Shown: positions 1 to 7,811, numbered from the stretch's first letter. The stretch: DNA of 15,799 nt from Bacteroidales bacterium UBA2287 (GCA_002345675.1 DDWL01000028.1:8194-23992); one strand, 5' to 3'. Notes: a model not told the origin generated them from the sequence alone. Translations and numbers: made by a program.

Positions 1-232
1 TCGACTTATTTTTTCTCGCAGATTTCGCAGATTTACGCAGATTATATTCGGCTCATTTTTTTCTCGCTGATTTCGCTGATTTACGCAGAAGTTACGAAAC
101 TCTATCTGCGCTATCTGCGTTATCTGCGTGAAATTTTTTACTCACTATCTGCACTATCTGCGTTATCTGCGTGAAATTTTTTACTCACTATCTGCGCTAT
201 CTGCGTTATCTGCGTGACAAAAAATAGCACGC
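1..232. repeat. Intergenic cgcagat repeat cluster downstream of the OmpA/usher-like gene
   Basis: This gene-free stretch lies just past the stop codon of the large outer-membrane gene. Its left half (about 15-90) carries copies of cgcagat and the variant cgctgat spaced 9-10 bases apart. Its right half (103-218) carries the reverse complement, atctgcg, in tandem. The two halves can therefore pair in three 7-bp steps separated by short internal loops. On the minus-strand transcript the distal arm is followed by an A-rich stretch rather than a clean U-run, so I do not call it an intrinsic terminator. The same repeat family recurs at 7812-7926. No ORF with gene-like features is seen here. Confidence 0.8.
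103..218. repeat. 43-bp tandem repeat, about 2.7 copies
   Basis: Units lie at 103-145, 146-188 and 189-218 (partial). Each unit contains three spaced tatctgcg-type words followed by gtgaaatttttta and ctcac. Units 1 and 2 differ by a single visible base (gcgctat versus gcactat). Copies this similar indicate a recent tandem duplication. There are no separate spacers, so it is not a CRISPR array. Confidence 0.9.
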
Positions 233-3200
233 CTACTTACTAATAACCTCAACTTCAACCCTTCGGTTACGAGAGCGACCATCCTCGGTGTCGTTGGCAA
301 CAAGTGGAACAGTATTTCCTAGGCTGCGAGCCTCAACATTGCTATAGCCATTTTCGATTAGCAGTTTAATAACAGCATTGGCTCTATCGAGGGCAACACC
401 CGATTTTTGAAGTGCCTCAAGATCGTCGCAGTGGCCTTGAACCTGGAGCCTTACACTTGGGTTATTGCGAAGTTGACGAACTAAGCGGTTTATTTCGGCT
501 ACAGCTTCGGGGCTTAAAGCAGAACTGTTTGGTTCGAACTTAATATTTAACTCAACCTTCGATCCTACCGAAATAGGCTTAAGCAGCACCTCGCGGTTTA
601 TGCTCATAAAGGTTGTAATTTGGTTTAAGCTAAGGTTTTCCGACATGTACCAGTAATCGTCGGCAAGAACCTCAATTAGGTAACTATCGCCAGCAACAAA
701 CGACAGGGTGTAATCGCCACTAGTTGCACTCGAGAAGGTAGATACAGCAACAGCATTGGTTTTTGTATTAATTAAGTTAACCCTTGCACGAACTGCCTTT
801 TGGGTGTTAGCATCCTTAACCGAACCCGATAGCGTTGTGCGGCGAACCTGCATAACACCACCAATCACATCGCCACCTGGCGATGCAGCAAAGTTTATGC
901 GTCGAACCTTTTCGTCGAATACGTAGTTAACCTCAAACTGCTTATAACCATTAAACTGAACCCTAAAGTTATTCTGTCGCAAATCGAAGTTTTCGTAGTA
1001 GATATTATTTATTGTAAGAATATACTCATCGGTAATAGGTGCAAAAAGCACAAACACCCCCTCCTTGTCTGTTAAAGTTGAATAGGAACGACCTTGACTA
1101 TCGGTAGCTGTAACTCGAACGTTAGCTAAGTCTATTTTTCCCATACCCGATAGTCGGCTTCGATTAAGTATAATTTTCCCAAATACCTTGTTCTTTTCTA
1201 CAAAGGGAAAAAAGTATGCTCCCGAACGATCAATTTTCAGTTCTACATCGCCCATTGCCTTACTAAAATTCCCTGCATCTTTTCCAATTGGATTATATGA
1301 GATTGAATACAATCCTTCCGGAATTTTTTCTAGAAAAACCCTTCCAAAGTTGTCCGATAAAAGTTCTGCTGTGTAAAATTCACCAGGAACCTTTCCTACA
1401 ACTTCACTGCTAACCTTCGAAATGGAAACAAGTACATTTTTAACACCTGGTTCGTTGTCGTTTTTTGTATTATTCCCATTAAAGTCCTTAAAGAATACAA
1501 GTTCAACATTATAAAATTTAACCCTTGGCTGATTAAAGTCAAACTCTTTTCTAAGCCCTGCTTCTAGGTAGAAATTTTGATACTTTTCGGTTAAATCCTG
1601 AGGGGTTTTCCTACTCTGAATTGCATAAACTGTTAAGGCATGTATTCTCCAATTTTGAGGTAAATACCAGTAAACCTGGCCAGTAATATTAGAATACGAA
1701 GAACCTGCAATAATGTCATTAGAATAGCTTAGGCCAAGATATGCTCTTAAAATATCTTTGTAAACAAAGGCATCGAATGCTGGCATGAATTGAAGCCTTC
1801 TTACAGGCTTATTAAAGTAAACATAGCTTAATTGATCGTTTACAGACTTTGGCCCAGAAGTGTAAAAGGATAGAATATTAAAGTATTGATTTCTGAAATT
1901 TATAGAAAAGTATTGATAATTAAACCAAGCACTTTTGCTAGATGAAGAAATTGATTCATAAGGATTATTAAGAACATTAACTCTTGCAATTATTGCTTTT
2001 GGGGATATTGTTGAAGTACCCGATGAGTTTTTAATTCGCGCACCCATAATAAGTTTATAACCAATACTACTAAAATATTGGTTAATTGGGAATGAATTTA
2101 ATCCTGCCCATCGAAAATTCTCAACCGCTGGCCCACCATATACATGAATTGTGGGTGTTGCAAAATATAAATGCTCAATTCGCCCTTCACGAGCATCTGA
2201 TTCATTCACCGAAGCAGTTATTACTCCCTGTATGTTTTTCCTATTATTTTGCGATTCATTGTAAACAAAAGATATACGATTCTTTTGGTTAAGGGTGTAC
2301 TGAACACTGGTATTAAAATTTAGTCTTCCTGCTTGGGGGCTATAGTATAAAGGGCTACCGTACTTAACACGAATTTTGTTTCGAAACCTTCCAACAATCG
2401 AGGTATAGTTAAACTCCCCACCAAATTCATTGTGTTTTATCTTACCATCCAACTCCTTAGTTATTTGATTATAAGCAAGTACACCATAAAAATTATGTAC
2501 CTTTTGTAAAGTAAATCCACCTCCAACTAGTCCTAACTTTGATTCGAACTCATTAACTCTATTTTTACTATATGTAGCACCTGCTTTTATGTAGGTTAAT
2601 GGGTTAAAGTAGTAATTAACAACACCACCATAATTATATGTATTAATTCTATTATCCTTATTAACAATAATTTGTGTCTTTAATTCCTTACTATTATATG
2701 CCAAATACCCCCCTCTTCCATACATATTGCTCTCAATAACCCTATAATTGTCACCAAACTCAATATTCCATTTGCCAACATTGCTTCCAATGTACATCCT
2801 GTTATTTTTATAAAAATTCTCGAGTTTACGAGAGGATAAATTGCGGTAGTAATAATAGAGGTCTGTTTCTCCTTTAAATAAAACTCGCCCTTCCAAAATA
2901 GTTGAAATAACAGGTTTCCTATCTGCATCAAGTAAGCCTTGTCCTACAACCTCAACTACAAGAGGCTTATCCTTATAATTTATTTGATTTGTTAGTTCGG
3001 ACTTTAACCTCCTAAACCAAATTGTGCTTTGAAATGTTGTGTCAACTGTTGAAATTGAAGAATTAAGACCATAACTTGTTCTACCTAACGATTCTTCCGA
3101 CTTTAAATCAACAGTAAAACTAAATATTGAGTCCGAGTAGGGCTTCACTACTACGTCTTGAGCAAACTTCGACTGGTTTAATTTTCCTACACCTAAAAGA

Positions 3201-3763
3201 TTTTTTCCATCAAAATTAAAGTTAACAGGTTCTTCTCTGTTCCCTTTATTACTTACTAATAAAGAAAACTCAGAGGAACCTGAAACTGGATCAATGTAAA
3301 CTATTCGGTTTAGTATTTTAATTTTCAGGTCTACCTTCCTCGGGATTTTAACAAAGCAATATTCGTTTTTTATTGTGTTTCCTCTGCTGTCGGTTAGCGA
3401 CGCAATTACGCTATAACCAATATCCCCTCGAACCTTACTCCCAATAGAAACCCTTAACGGGATAACAATAGAATCGTATGGAGCTAGCTGCATTTCCATT
3501 TTATCCTTGCCTATTACATTCCATCCTTGGGGAACTGTAATGTTAAGAGTAAAACTTTCACTTCGGTTAGCGTTGTTTTTTATTTTAAGTACATTAAAAA
3601 AAGTTTGTTGAGCCGATGCCTCAATGGAATGTCTAGTAAAATGAGTTTCTATATCGATTGGTGCTTCATTGTATAAAAAAAATTGCGCTTGTAACACTTT
3701 TGGGGTTAAAAGCATTACAAAAGCAAAAAAAAATAAAAAGTTATGGTTAAACCATTTATACAT
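233..3763 (-). CDS. Large usher-like outer-membrane beta-barrel protein with C-terminal OmpA domain
   Basis: This 1176-residue protein begins with a signal peptide ending near LQAQ (residue 27). Residues of about 30-260 look like two Ig-like domains of the PapD/COG1470 type (for example NITVPQGWNV and LLVSNKGNREEPV). About 270-745 is a long run of alternating Tyr/Phe/Asn-rich strands, as expected for a large outer-membrane barrel; GDNYRVIESNMYGRGGYLAY resembles the conserved start of usher-like barrels. About 750-860 has an SdrD-B-like Ca-binding signature (DFNGNNTKNDNEPG). About 865-950 and 975-1055 look like carboxypeptidase-regulatory domains. Residues 1070-1176 are an OmpA/MotB domain with GHCDD, LDRANAV and NRRVEVEV, predicted to bind peptidoglycan. 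GHCDD has Cys where GHTD is usual. The gene is last in an operon, 19 bases after the second subunit gene. I infer a role in exporting or anchoring those subunits. No confident PapC N-terminal domain is visible, so it could instead be a structural OmpA-family protein. Confidence 0.8.
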   Translation of the reverse strand: MYKWFNHNFLFFFAFVMLLTPKVLQAQFFLYNEAPIDIETHFTRHSIEASAQQTFFNVLKIKNNANRSESFTLNITVPQGWNVIGKDKMEMQLAPYDSIVIPLRVSIGSKVRGDIGYSVIASLTDSRGNTIKNEYCFVKIPRKVDLKIKILNRIVYIDPVSGSSEFSLLVSNKGNREEPVNFNFDGKNLLGVGKLNQSKFAQDVVVKPYSDSIFSFTVDLKSEESLGRTSYGLNSSISTVDTTFQSTIWFRRLKSELTNQINYKDKPLVVEVVGQGLLDADRKPVISTILEGRVLFKGETDLYYYYRNLSSRKLENFYKNNRMYIGSNVGKWNIEFGDNYRVIESNMYGRGGYLAYNSKELKTQIIVNKDNRINTYNYGGVVNYYFNPLTYIKAGATYSKNRVNEFESKLGLVGGGFTLQKVHNFYGVLAYNQITKELDGKIKHNEFGGEFNYTSIVGRFRNKIRVKYGSPLYYSPQAGRLNFNTSVQYTLNQKNRISFVYNESQNNRKNIQGVITASVNESDAREGRIEHLYFATPTIHVYGGPAVENFRWAGLNSFPINQYFSSIGYKLIMGARIKNSSGTSTISPKAIIARVNVLNNPYESISSSSKSAWFNYQYFSINFRNQYFNILSFYTSGPKSVNDQLSYVYFNKPVRRLQFMPAFDAFVYKDILRAYLGLSYSNDIIAGSSYSNITGQVYWYLPQNWRIHALTVYAIQSRKTPQDLTEKYQNFYLEAGLRKEFDFNQPRVKFYNVELVFFKDFNGNNTKNDNEPGVKNVLVSISKVSSEVVGKVPGEFYTAELLSDNFGRVFLEKIPEGLYSISYNPIGKDAGNFSKAMGDVELKIDRSGAYFFPFVEKNKVFGKIILNRSRLSGMGKIDLANVRVTATDSQGRSYSTLTDKEGVFVLFAPITDEYILTINNIYYENFDLRQNNFRVQFNGYKQFEVNYVFDEKVRRINFAASPGGDVIGGVMQVRRTTLSGSVKDANTQKAVRARVNLINTKTNAVAVSTFSSATSGDYTLSFVAGDSYLIEVLADDYWYMSENLSLNQITTFMSINREVLLKPISVGSKVELNIKFEPNSSALSPEAVAEINRLVRQLRNNPSVRLQVQGHCDDLEALQKSGVALDRANAVIKLLIENGYSNVEARSLGNTVPLVANDTEDGRSRNRRVEVEVISK

Positions 3764-3782
3764 TAAAAAAAACTAAAAACTA

Positions 3783-4334
3783 TTATTTCTCTACTAATAA
3801 CATATATAGGGAAGCATAATACAAGCCTTCGGGCTTGTTTAACATTCCACCTAAATCGTATGTTAAAGTTAGTTCAACAACTACCTGCGTGCCTGTTGTT
3901 CCACCATCGCCACTTACTACAACTTGATTAGGATTTAACGAATCGTAAGGACCTTCTTCTAAAACAAACCCAACGTTTGGTGAAGTAGTAAAATCGTTAC
4001 TTGACACTACAGTTGGAGTTATTATTAGATCCACTAAAGCAATGTCGTCTGCTGGATTTCCCTCATATTTTATTGCATCGTCGTTAGAAAACAACCTAAG
4101 TTCCCACCCATTTGAACCAGTATATTGAAACCTAATTCGAACTGTTGTCCAAGAGTTAAGGGTTATTCCTGTATTGTATTGCGATAGGGTATTATAATTA
4201 AAAATCAAACTATTACCTATAACGCTTAAACTCTTGTAAGGGTCTTGAGCCTTAGTTGAAAAAGAAAAAGAGCAAAACCCAAAAAAGAATAGAATTACAA
4301 TTAGTTTAAACCTATGAGTAAAAAAGAATTTCAT
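3783..4334 (-). CDS. Small secreted beta-rich protein, putative fibre subunit B
   Basis: This is a 183-residue protein that I cannot assign to a named family. The start ATG is followed by a basic then strongly hydrophobic signal peptide ending near STKAQ (residue 30). The mature part is beta-rich, with no cysteine and no transmembrane segment. Residues 43-60 (LIFNYNTLSQYNTGITLN) closely match residues 48-65 of the product of the upstream gene. The order of later elements also matches: a W/F-centred strand, a D-D/D-A acidic pair, an LV-x-L strand and a final G/D-x-Y strand. The C-terminus, PEGLYYASLYMLLVEK, resembles the last strand of pilin-type subunits (pattern PxGxYxxxL). It sits 83 bases after the subunit A gene and 19 bases before the usher-like gene. 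I infer a minor or tip subunit of an extracellular structure; a stand-alone periplasmic beta-sandwich protein is the alternative. Confidence 0.7.
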   Translation of the reverse strand: MKFFFTHRFKLIVILFFFGFCSFSFSTKAQDPYKSLSVIGNSLIFNYNTLSQYNTGITLNSWTTVRIRFQYTGSNGWELRLFSNDDAIKYEGNPADDIALVDLIITPTVVSSNDFTTSPNVGFVLEEGPYDSLNPNQVVVSGDGGTTGTQVVVELTLTYDLGGMLNKPEGLYYASLYMLLVEK

Positions 4335-4357
4335 TGGTTTTTTTTAGGTTAACAAGT

Positions 4358-4384
4358 AGAGCCAAACGAGTACCGCTTGGCTCT
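4358..4384 (-). promoter_or_regulatory. Intercistronic stem-loop between the two subunit genes
   Basis: An 8-bp perfect stem (AGAGCCAA / TTGGCTCT) encloses an 11-base loop in the 83-base gap between the genes for subunits A and B. On the plus strand the stem is followed by TTTT, which looks like a terminator, but no plus-strand gene ends here. On the minus-strand transcript it is not followed by a U-run. A hairpin here could protect or attenuate the mRNA so that the first subunit is made in excess, as in classical pilus operons. That role is inference. Confidence 0.55.
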
Positions 4385-4417
4385 TTTTAGCAAACTGTTA
4401 AATAAATGTAAAAAATG

Positions 4418-4951
4418 CTATTGTGGTGCCAAGTTTAAGAACACATTGGTAACATAAATATCAGCATCTAAACTCTGTGTAAGAAGACTCGGAGCAACAG
4501 TCCCTAGCTCCCATAGAATTTCATAAAGCAAACCACCACCAGCTGCGAGAGTAACAATTGTTTCAGGAGCAGTAATATCAAGTAATGGTTGAAGCCCAGC
4601 AATTGCACCACCACCTGTACCGCCCATAGTATACTGCAGGTTTACAAGGGGCATTGTAGCGCCAGTCTCGATTCCAATAAAATCAGCGTCCTCAGCTCCC
4701 ATTGTTACATTAAAGTCTCTAGATGAAGAAACTGTAAACGAACTAGTGTACTGGTCATTGTTAGCTATACCGTTAGTGTACTGATCAATAGTATTAACAA
4801 CAAACTGGATATTTCCACCAGAAGTTACAGTTAAACGAAGAATTGAATTAAGAGTAACAGAAACAGGGATAACAGCATTATCGGACACCGATTGTCCAAA
4901 GCCCACTTGGGCAAAAAGCAGCATTGCTGCTCCGAGTAGTAATTTTTTCAT
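4418..4951 (-). CDS. Small secreted beta-rich protein, putative major fibre subunit A
   Basis: I place the start at the ATG at 4951, giving 177 residues beginning MKKLLLGAAMLLFAQVGFGQ, a textbook signal peptide cleaved after GFGQ. An ATG at 4963 would add four residues; an upstream in-frame GTG at 4984 is less likely. The mature protein is low in charge and rich in Thr, Val, Gly and Asn in alternating beta-strand patterns, with no cysteines. Residues 48-65 (IQFVVNTIDQYTNGIANN) match the second subunit gene's product. It also contains SSSRDFNVTMGAEDADFIG, a glycine-rich turn (GGTGGGAIAG), and ends DADIYVTNVFLNLAPQ, an edge-strand-like segment. I recognise no named family. It is the first gene of the operon that ends in the usher-like gene, which fits an abundant structural subunit. 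That function is inferred from position and composition. Confidence 0.75.
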   Translation of the reverse strand: MKKLLLGAAMLLFAQVGFGQSVSDNAVIPVSVTLNSILRLTVTSGGNIQFVVNTIDQYTNGIANNDQYTSSFTVSSSRDFNVTMGAEDADFIGIETGATMPLVNLQYTMGGTGGGAIAGLQPLLDITAPETIVTLAAGGGLLYEILWELGTVAPSLLTQSLDADIYVTNVFLNLAPQ

Positions 4952-5013
4952 TGGTTTATGCATTAGGTTAGTAATTATTGTCACTTTATAGTGATTTCTT
5001 TAGTTTAATAAAG

Positions 5014-5043
5014 TAAAATTAGTGTAAAAAAATAAAAATGCAA
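5014..5043 (-). promoter_or_regulatory. Candidate Bacteroidota promoter for the subunit/usher-like operon
   Basis: On the minus strand, TTG (plus-strand 5041-5043) is followed after 19 bases by TAATTTTA (5014-5021). The known Bacteroidota consensus is TTTG around -33 and TAnnTTTG around -7, so the -7 box matches except for the last base and the -33 box is partial. A start near 5007 would leave an untranslated leader of roughly 55 bases before the ATG at 4951. Confidence 0.5.
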
Positions 5044-5166
5044 GTGTTTTATAGCTTTTTTACGTGTTTACACAGGTTATTTTGGTTAAGTAACCGTTTA
5101 GTTACACGAATGTTCAATTTGGGGAGATTTTGGTGGAAGGACTTTACCACAATAGAATAGAACACA

Positions 5167-5196
5167 CCTGCCTGACTGGCGTTAACGGCAGGCAGG
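5167..5196. repeat. 30-bp palindromic element, apparently inserted in a longer repeat
   Basis: The ends are inverted repeats, CCTGCCTG (5167-5174) and CAGGCAGG (5189-5196), around a core containing the palindrome CGTTAACG (5180-5187). Comparison with the second copy of the 148-bp repeat shows the flanks continuous there (tagaacaca followed directly by gatgacact). The element therefore sits as a precise extra block in copy 1. A related 20-bp element lies at 7895-7914. It resembles the small CTGCCTG/CAGGCAG palindromes scattered in Bacteroidota genomes. Confidence 0.75.
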
Positions 5197-5344
5197 GATG
5201 ACACTGATTGAACGGATTACCACGGATTTAAATAAGTCCACAACCGAGCGTTTTTTGCGAGCTCTCCGAAGGAAAATTACTCAAATTAACACAAATTTTT
5301 ATTTGAACCACATAGGCACATACCCCGATAGTTATCGGGGCACA
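5197..5344 (+). repeat. Intergenic direct repeat, copy 1 (148 bp)
   Basis: This copy aligns without gaps to 5460-5607 at an offset of 263 bases, with about 12 mismatches. Eight of these fall in the first 34 bases, so the last 114 bases are nearly identical (4 mismatches). It contains ccgagcg and gcgagctctccgaagg words and ends in a hairpin at 5323-5340. No coding potential is apparent. Confidence 0.9.
5323..5340. repeat. ccccgata / tatcgggg hairpin in repeat copy 1
   Basis: This is a perfect 8-bp inverted repeat around the two bases gt. It lies at the end of repeat copy 1 and is not followed by a T-run on either strand, so it reads as part of the repeat and not as a terminator. Confidence 0.7.
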
Positions 5345-5459
5345 TTAGATTTTTAATAATAAAGCGTTGCGTCTTCGAGTCGTTGCGTTTAATTTTTCTC
5401 CGTGTTCCTCTGTCCCCCCAGTGTCTCCGTGGTTTCTCTTAACGTTTAAATAGAACACA

Positions 5460-5607
5460 GATGACACTAATTGAGCGGATTTTCACAGACCTGAATAAGT
5501 CCACAACCGAGCGTTTTTTGCGAGCTCTCCGAAGGAAAATTACTCAAATTAGCACATATTTTTATTTGAACCACATAGGCACAAACCCCGATAGTTTTCG
5601 GGGCACA
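5460..5607 (+). repeat. Intergenic direct repeat, copy 2 (148 bp)
   Basis: This is the second copy of the repeat at 5197-5344. Its terminal hairpin (5586-5603) is shortened to a 6-bp stem by one base change (tatcgggg to ttcgggg), with no compensating change on the other arm. Its upstream flank lacks the palindromic element found before copy 1. Confidence 0.9.
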
Positions 5608-5774
5608 ATAGGTTTTAAACGAATTTGATCGGTAGCAAAAAAGGCCACAGATTACTCAGATTAACACAAGTTAAAATATTTCTCTATGTAACTCAGTGGT
5701 CACTGTGTCTCCGTGGTTTCTTTTGTGTCGTTGCGTTTAAATAAAGTCAACAATTACTTCGGACTACGGACTTC

Positions 5775-7652
5775 TTATATCTCTATCTTAAAGCCAATTA
5801 CTAAAACGTCGTCGACCTGTGGGTACTCTTTACGCTTCCACTCGTTAAAAGTTATTTTTAGTATTTCGCGCTGCTCGCAGGCTGGTAGTTCGTGGATATG
5901 CTGAAGTAGTTCGGAGAAGTTTTTAATCATAAATTTGCGTCCATCGGTACCGCCAAACTGGTCTATAAAACCGTCGGAAAATAGGTAAAACCAAGTTGGT
6001 CCTTCGAGAGGTATTTCGTGGGTTGTGTACTCGTATTCGGGCGAAACCACACCACCACCAATCGATTCCTTATCGCCTCGCACCCTAATGGCTTCGCCAT
6101 TTACCACGTAAATAATTGGGTTTTTTGCTCCCGAAAATTGAACAACTCGTCGAACTGGATCGATAAGGCACATCGACATATCCATGCCGTCGCGGTTATC
6201 GGTTTCATCTTGTCGTAATGCTTTACGAATGCCTGCATTTAAATCGCGAAGAATTAGGCCTGGCTTTTCAACTCCCTTACTAGTAATATCGTCGAGGAGG
6301 TTATAGCCAATCATCGAGAGAAATGCCCCTGGCACTCCGTGTCCGGTACAGTCGATTGCCGAAATTAAAAATTTATCTTTCGCTGAGTTAAAAGTTTCCT
6401 GAGTACTATCGATGGTTTTAAACCAGTAGTAGTCGCCCGAAACAACGTCGCGGGGCTTAAACAGAATAAACGATTCGGGGAATAGCTGCTGCAAACTTTT
6501 TTGTGGAGGCAACATCGATTTTTGAATTCCCTGAGCGTAGTTTATACTTTTACCAATATTTTCGTTTTGGCGCTGAATGTGGTCACGTTGTTCTTGTATT
6601 TCGGCATTTTGCTTACTAAGCAAAAGGTTTGCCCCTCTTTTATCGCGGTACCCTTTGTAGGCAAGCAAAAGCATTACAAGTACAAGTAAAATTGCTAATG
6701 CCCCAAAGAAAATAATGTTTTGTTGCGCCTGCTGCTTCAATTCCTGTTCGCGCACAATTGCCTCGGTAAGCTCTTTGTCGCGGTTAAGTATATCGATTTC
6801 AAGTTGGCGCTTTTGGCTAATTTCTTCGGCTCGGAAAAGGGAATCTTGTTTCACACGTAATACATACCCTAACGAATCTTCGGTGGCTCGAGCAGAAATT
6901 CGTTGGCTTTGAAGTTCGAGTTCCTTTTTCATTTTCTCGAGACGCTCGCGTTCAACCTGTGCTTGCGACTTGCCAACAATTTGTTCGTATTCTTCTTTAA
7001 CATCCTGCTTTGCGAGCTGCTGCTCCATTTGGGAGAAGGCACGATTCATTTCGTTGGCCTTAGCCAAATTACCCATTTTATCGTAATTAAACGCCAATAA
7101 CCTTAAGCAATTTAGCATAAGGCGAGGGTTTCCAATTTCGCGCGATAGGGCTAATGCTTCCTCGAGTAGGGGTATTGCTTTTTCGTGCTGGTTAAGTGCA
7201 CCATGAATGTATGCAACATCGACTAATCCTGCTGCAATGTCGGGTTTGCTATTAATTTTTCGTCGAACATCGAGACTTTTGTAAAAGTTGTCGAGAGCTA
7301 AATCGAATCGCTCAAGGTCGGTGTAAATTAGTCCAACATTACTATAAATAGCCTTTATGTCGTTTAAATTTCCAATTTTTTCGTTTAGGGGAATTGACTC
7401 AACAAAAAAGCTAACAGCCTCTCTAAGCGCTCCGTTTTCCCAATAGGTAAAAGCTATTTTGTTTAGGTAAAAAACTGCTTGCTGCGAATTTCCAGCTTGC
7501 TTATAACGTGCAACAAGTTCGAGATATCGGTCAACATCGTCTTGTTTATCCTTTGGTAAAATTACTACCTGCTGCCCTAAAAGGGCACTACTAGAAATTA
7601 AAAGGACTATTACTATAGCCAAAAAGCGAAAATAAAGGCTTTGTATACGCAT
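5775..7652 (-). CDS. TPR-containing membrane serine phosphatase, SpoIIE/PP2C (RsbU-like) family
   Basis: I place the start at the ATG at 7652, giving 625 residues. The longer reading frame begins at a TTG inside the candidate -7 box, and the ATG begins a good signal sequence (MRIQSLYFRFLAIVIVLL, ending near LLGQ). Residues of about 40-210 form TPR units (such as AIYSNVGLIYTDLERFDLAL). About 215-310 is a charged coiled coil, about 312-333 a transmembrane helix (FFGALAILLVLVMLLLAY), and then a short coiled linker. The C-terminal 230 residues are a SpoIIE-type PP2C domain with the metal-binding signatures GDYYWF (about 405), DCTGHGVPGAF (about 432), DGMDMS and SDGFIDQFGG (about 557). The TPRs should be periplasmic and the phosphatase cytoplasmic. 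Such proteins usually dephosphorylate anti-anti-sigma-type STAS proteins; no partner is encoded here. It is monocistronic, so a link to its neighbours is unproven. Confidence 0.93.
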   Translation of the reverse strand: MRIQSLYFRFLAIVIVLLISSSALLGQQVVILPKDKQDDVDRYLELVARYKQAGNSQQAVFYLNKIAFTYWENGALREAVSFFVESIPLNEKIGNLNDIKAIYSNVGLIYTDLERFDLALDNFYKSLDVRRKINSKPDIAAGLVDVAYIHGALNQHEKAIPLLEEALALSREIGNPRLMLNCLRLLAFNYDKMGNLAKANEMNRAFSQMEQQLAKQDVKEEYEQIVGKSQAQVERERLEKMKKELELQSQRISARATEDSLGYVLRVKQDSLFRAEEISQKRQLEIDILNRDKELTEAIVREQELKQQAQQNIIFFGALAILLVLVMLLLAYKGYRDKRGANLLLSKQNAEIQEQRDHIQRQNENIGKSINYAQGIQKSMLPPQKSLQQLFPESFILFKPRDVVSGDYYWFKTIDSTQETFNSAKDKFLISAIDCTGHGVPGAFLSMIGYNLLDDITSKGVEKPGLILRDLNAGIRKALRQDETDNRDGMDMSMCLIDPVRRVVQFSGAKNPIIYVVNGEAIRVRGDKESIGGGVVSPEYEYTTHEIPLEGPTWFYLFSDGFIDQFGGTDGRKFMIKNFSELLQHIHELPACEQREILKITFNEWKRKEYPQVDDVLVIGFKIEI

Positions 7653-7715
7653 ATTGGTTCGAACAATTAACAACAAACAACCGATTGTAGTAATTTGTTT
7701 ATCAGTTGTGCTAAT

Positions 7716-7749
7716 CAAAAGTAAGTAAAAAATAATATATGAGATGCAA
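7716..7749 (-). promoter_or_regulatory. Candidate promoter for the TPR/SpoIIE phosphatase gene
   Basis: TACTTTTG on the minus strand (plus 7716-7723) is a perfect match to the Bacteroidota -7 box TAnnTTTG. The nearest TTG upstream (7747-7749) is 23 bases away, a little longer than the usual 19-21, so the -33 assignment is weak. A start near 7709 would give a leader of about 57 bases to the ATG at 7652 and excludes the upstream TTG as a start codon. Confidence 0.45.
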
Positions 7750-7811
7750 TTTCTATAAAAAACCCTATTGTAAGAGAAATATATTACTTATTTCATTTAT
7801 AGATGTTTGTT

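Larger units (their letters stand above)
5044..5774. other. Repeat-rich intergenic region without a credible gene
   Basis: This stretch separates the phosphatase gene from the subunit operon promoter. It holds a 148-bp direct repeat in two copies, a 30-bp palindromic insert and two ccccgata-type hairpins. It also has repeated words related to gtgtctccgtggtttct (5421-5437 and 5705-5721) and cgttgcgttt (5381-5390 and around 5729-5738). A third, shorter relative of the direct repeat (ccacagattactcagattaacacaa-like) lies near 5645-5668. The short plus-strand ORF from 5713 mostly overlaps the phosphatase gene in antisense and has no protein-like features. Confidence 0.75.

Noticed and set aside
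103..218. Regular repeats suggesting a CRISPR array
   Set aside because: The 43-bp units are directly tandem with no unique spacers, and no cas gene is present.
1070..1376. Frameshift or pseudogene signal within the usher-like gene, because of a plus-strand frame at 1188-1376
   Set aside because: The minus-strand frame is open from 3763 to 233 with continuous domain structure. The plus-strand frame is a shadow.
4358..4388. Rho-independent terminator on the plus strand
   Set aside because: The stem plus T-run fits, but no plus-strand gene precedes it, and it lies inside a minus-strand operon. I list it as an intercistronic stem-loop instead.
5323..5340. Terminator for the phosphatase gene
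   Set aside because: There is no T-run on either strand. It is more than 400 bases past the stop codon, and it is part of a duplicated repeat.
5713..5904. Plus-strand 63-aa reading frame crossing the repeat region
   Set aside because: It begins in repeats and runs antisense into the phosphatase C-terminus, with no protein-like features.
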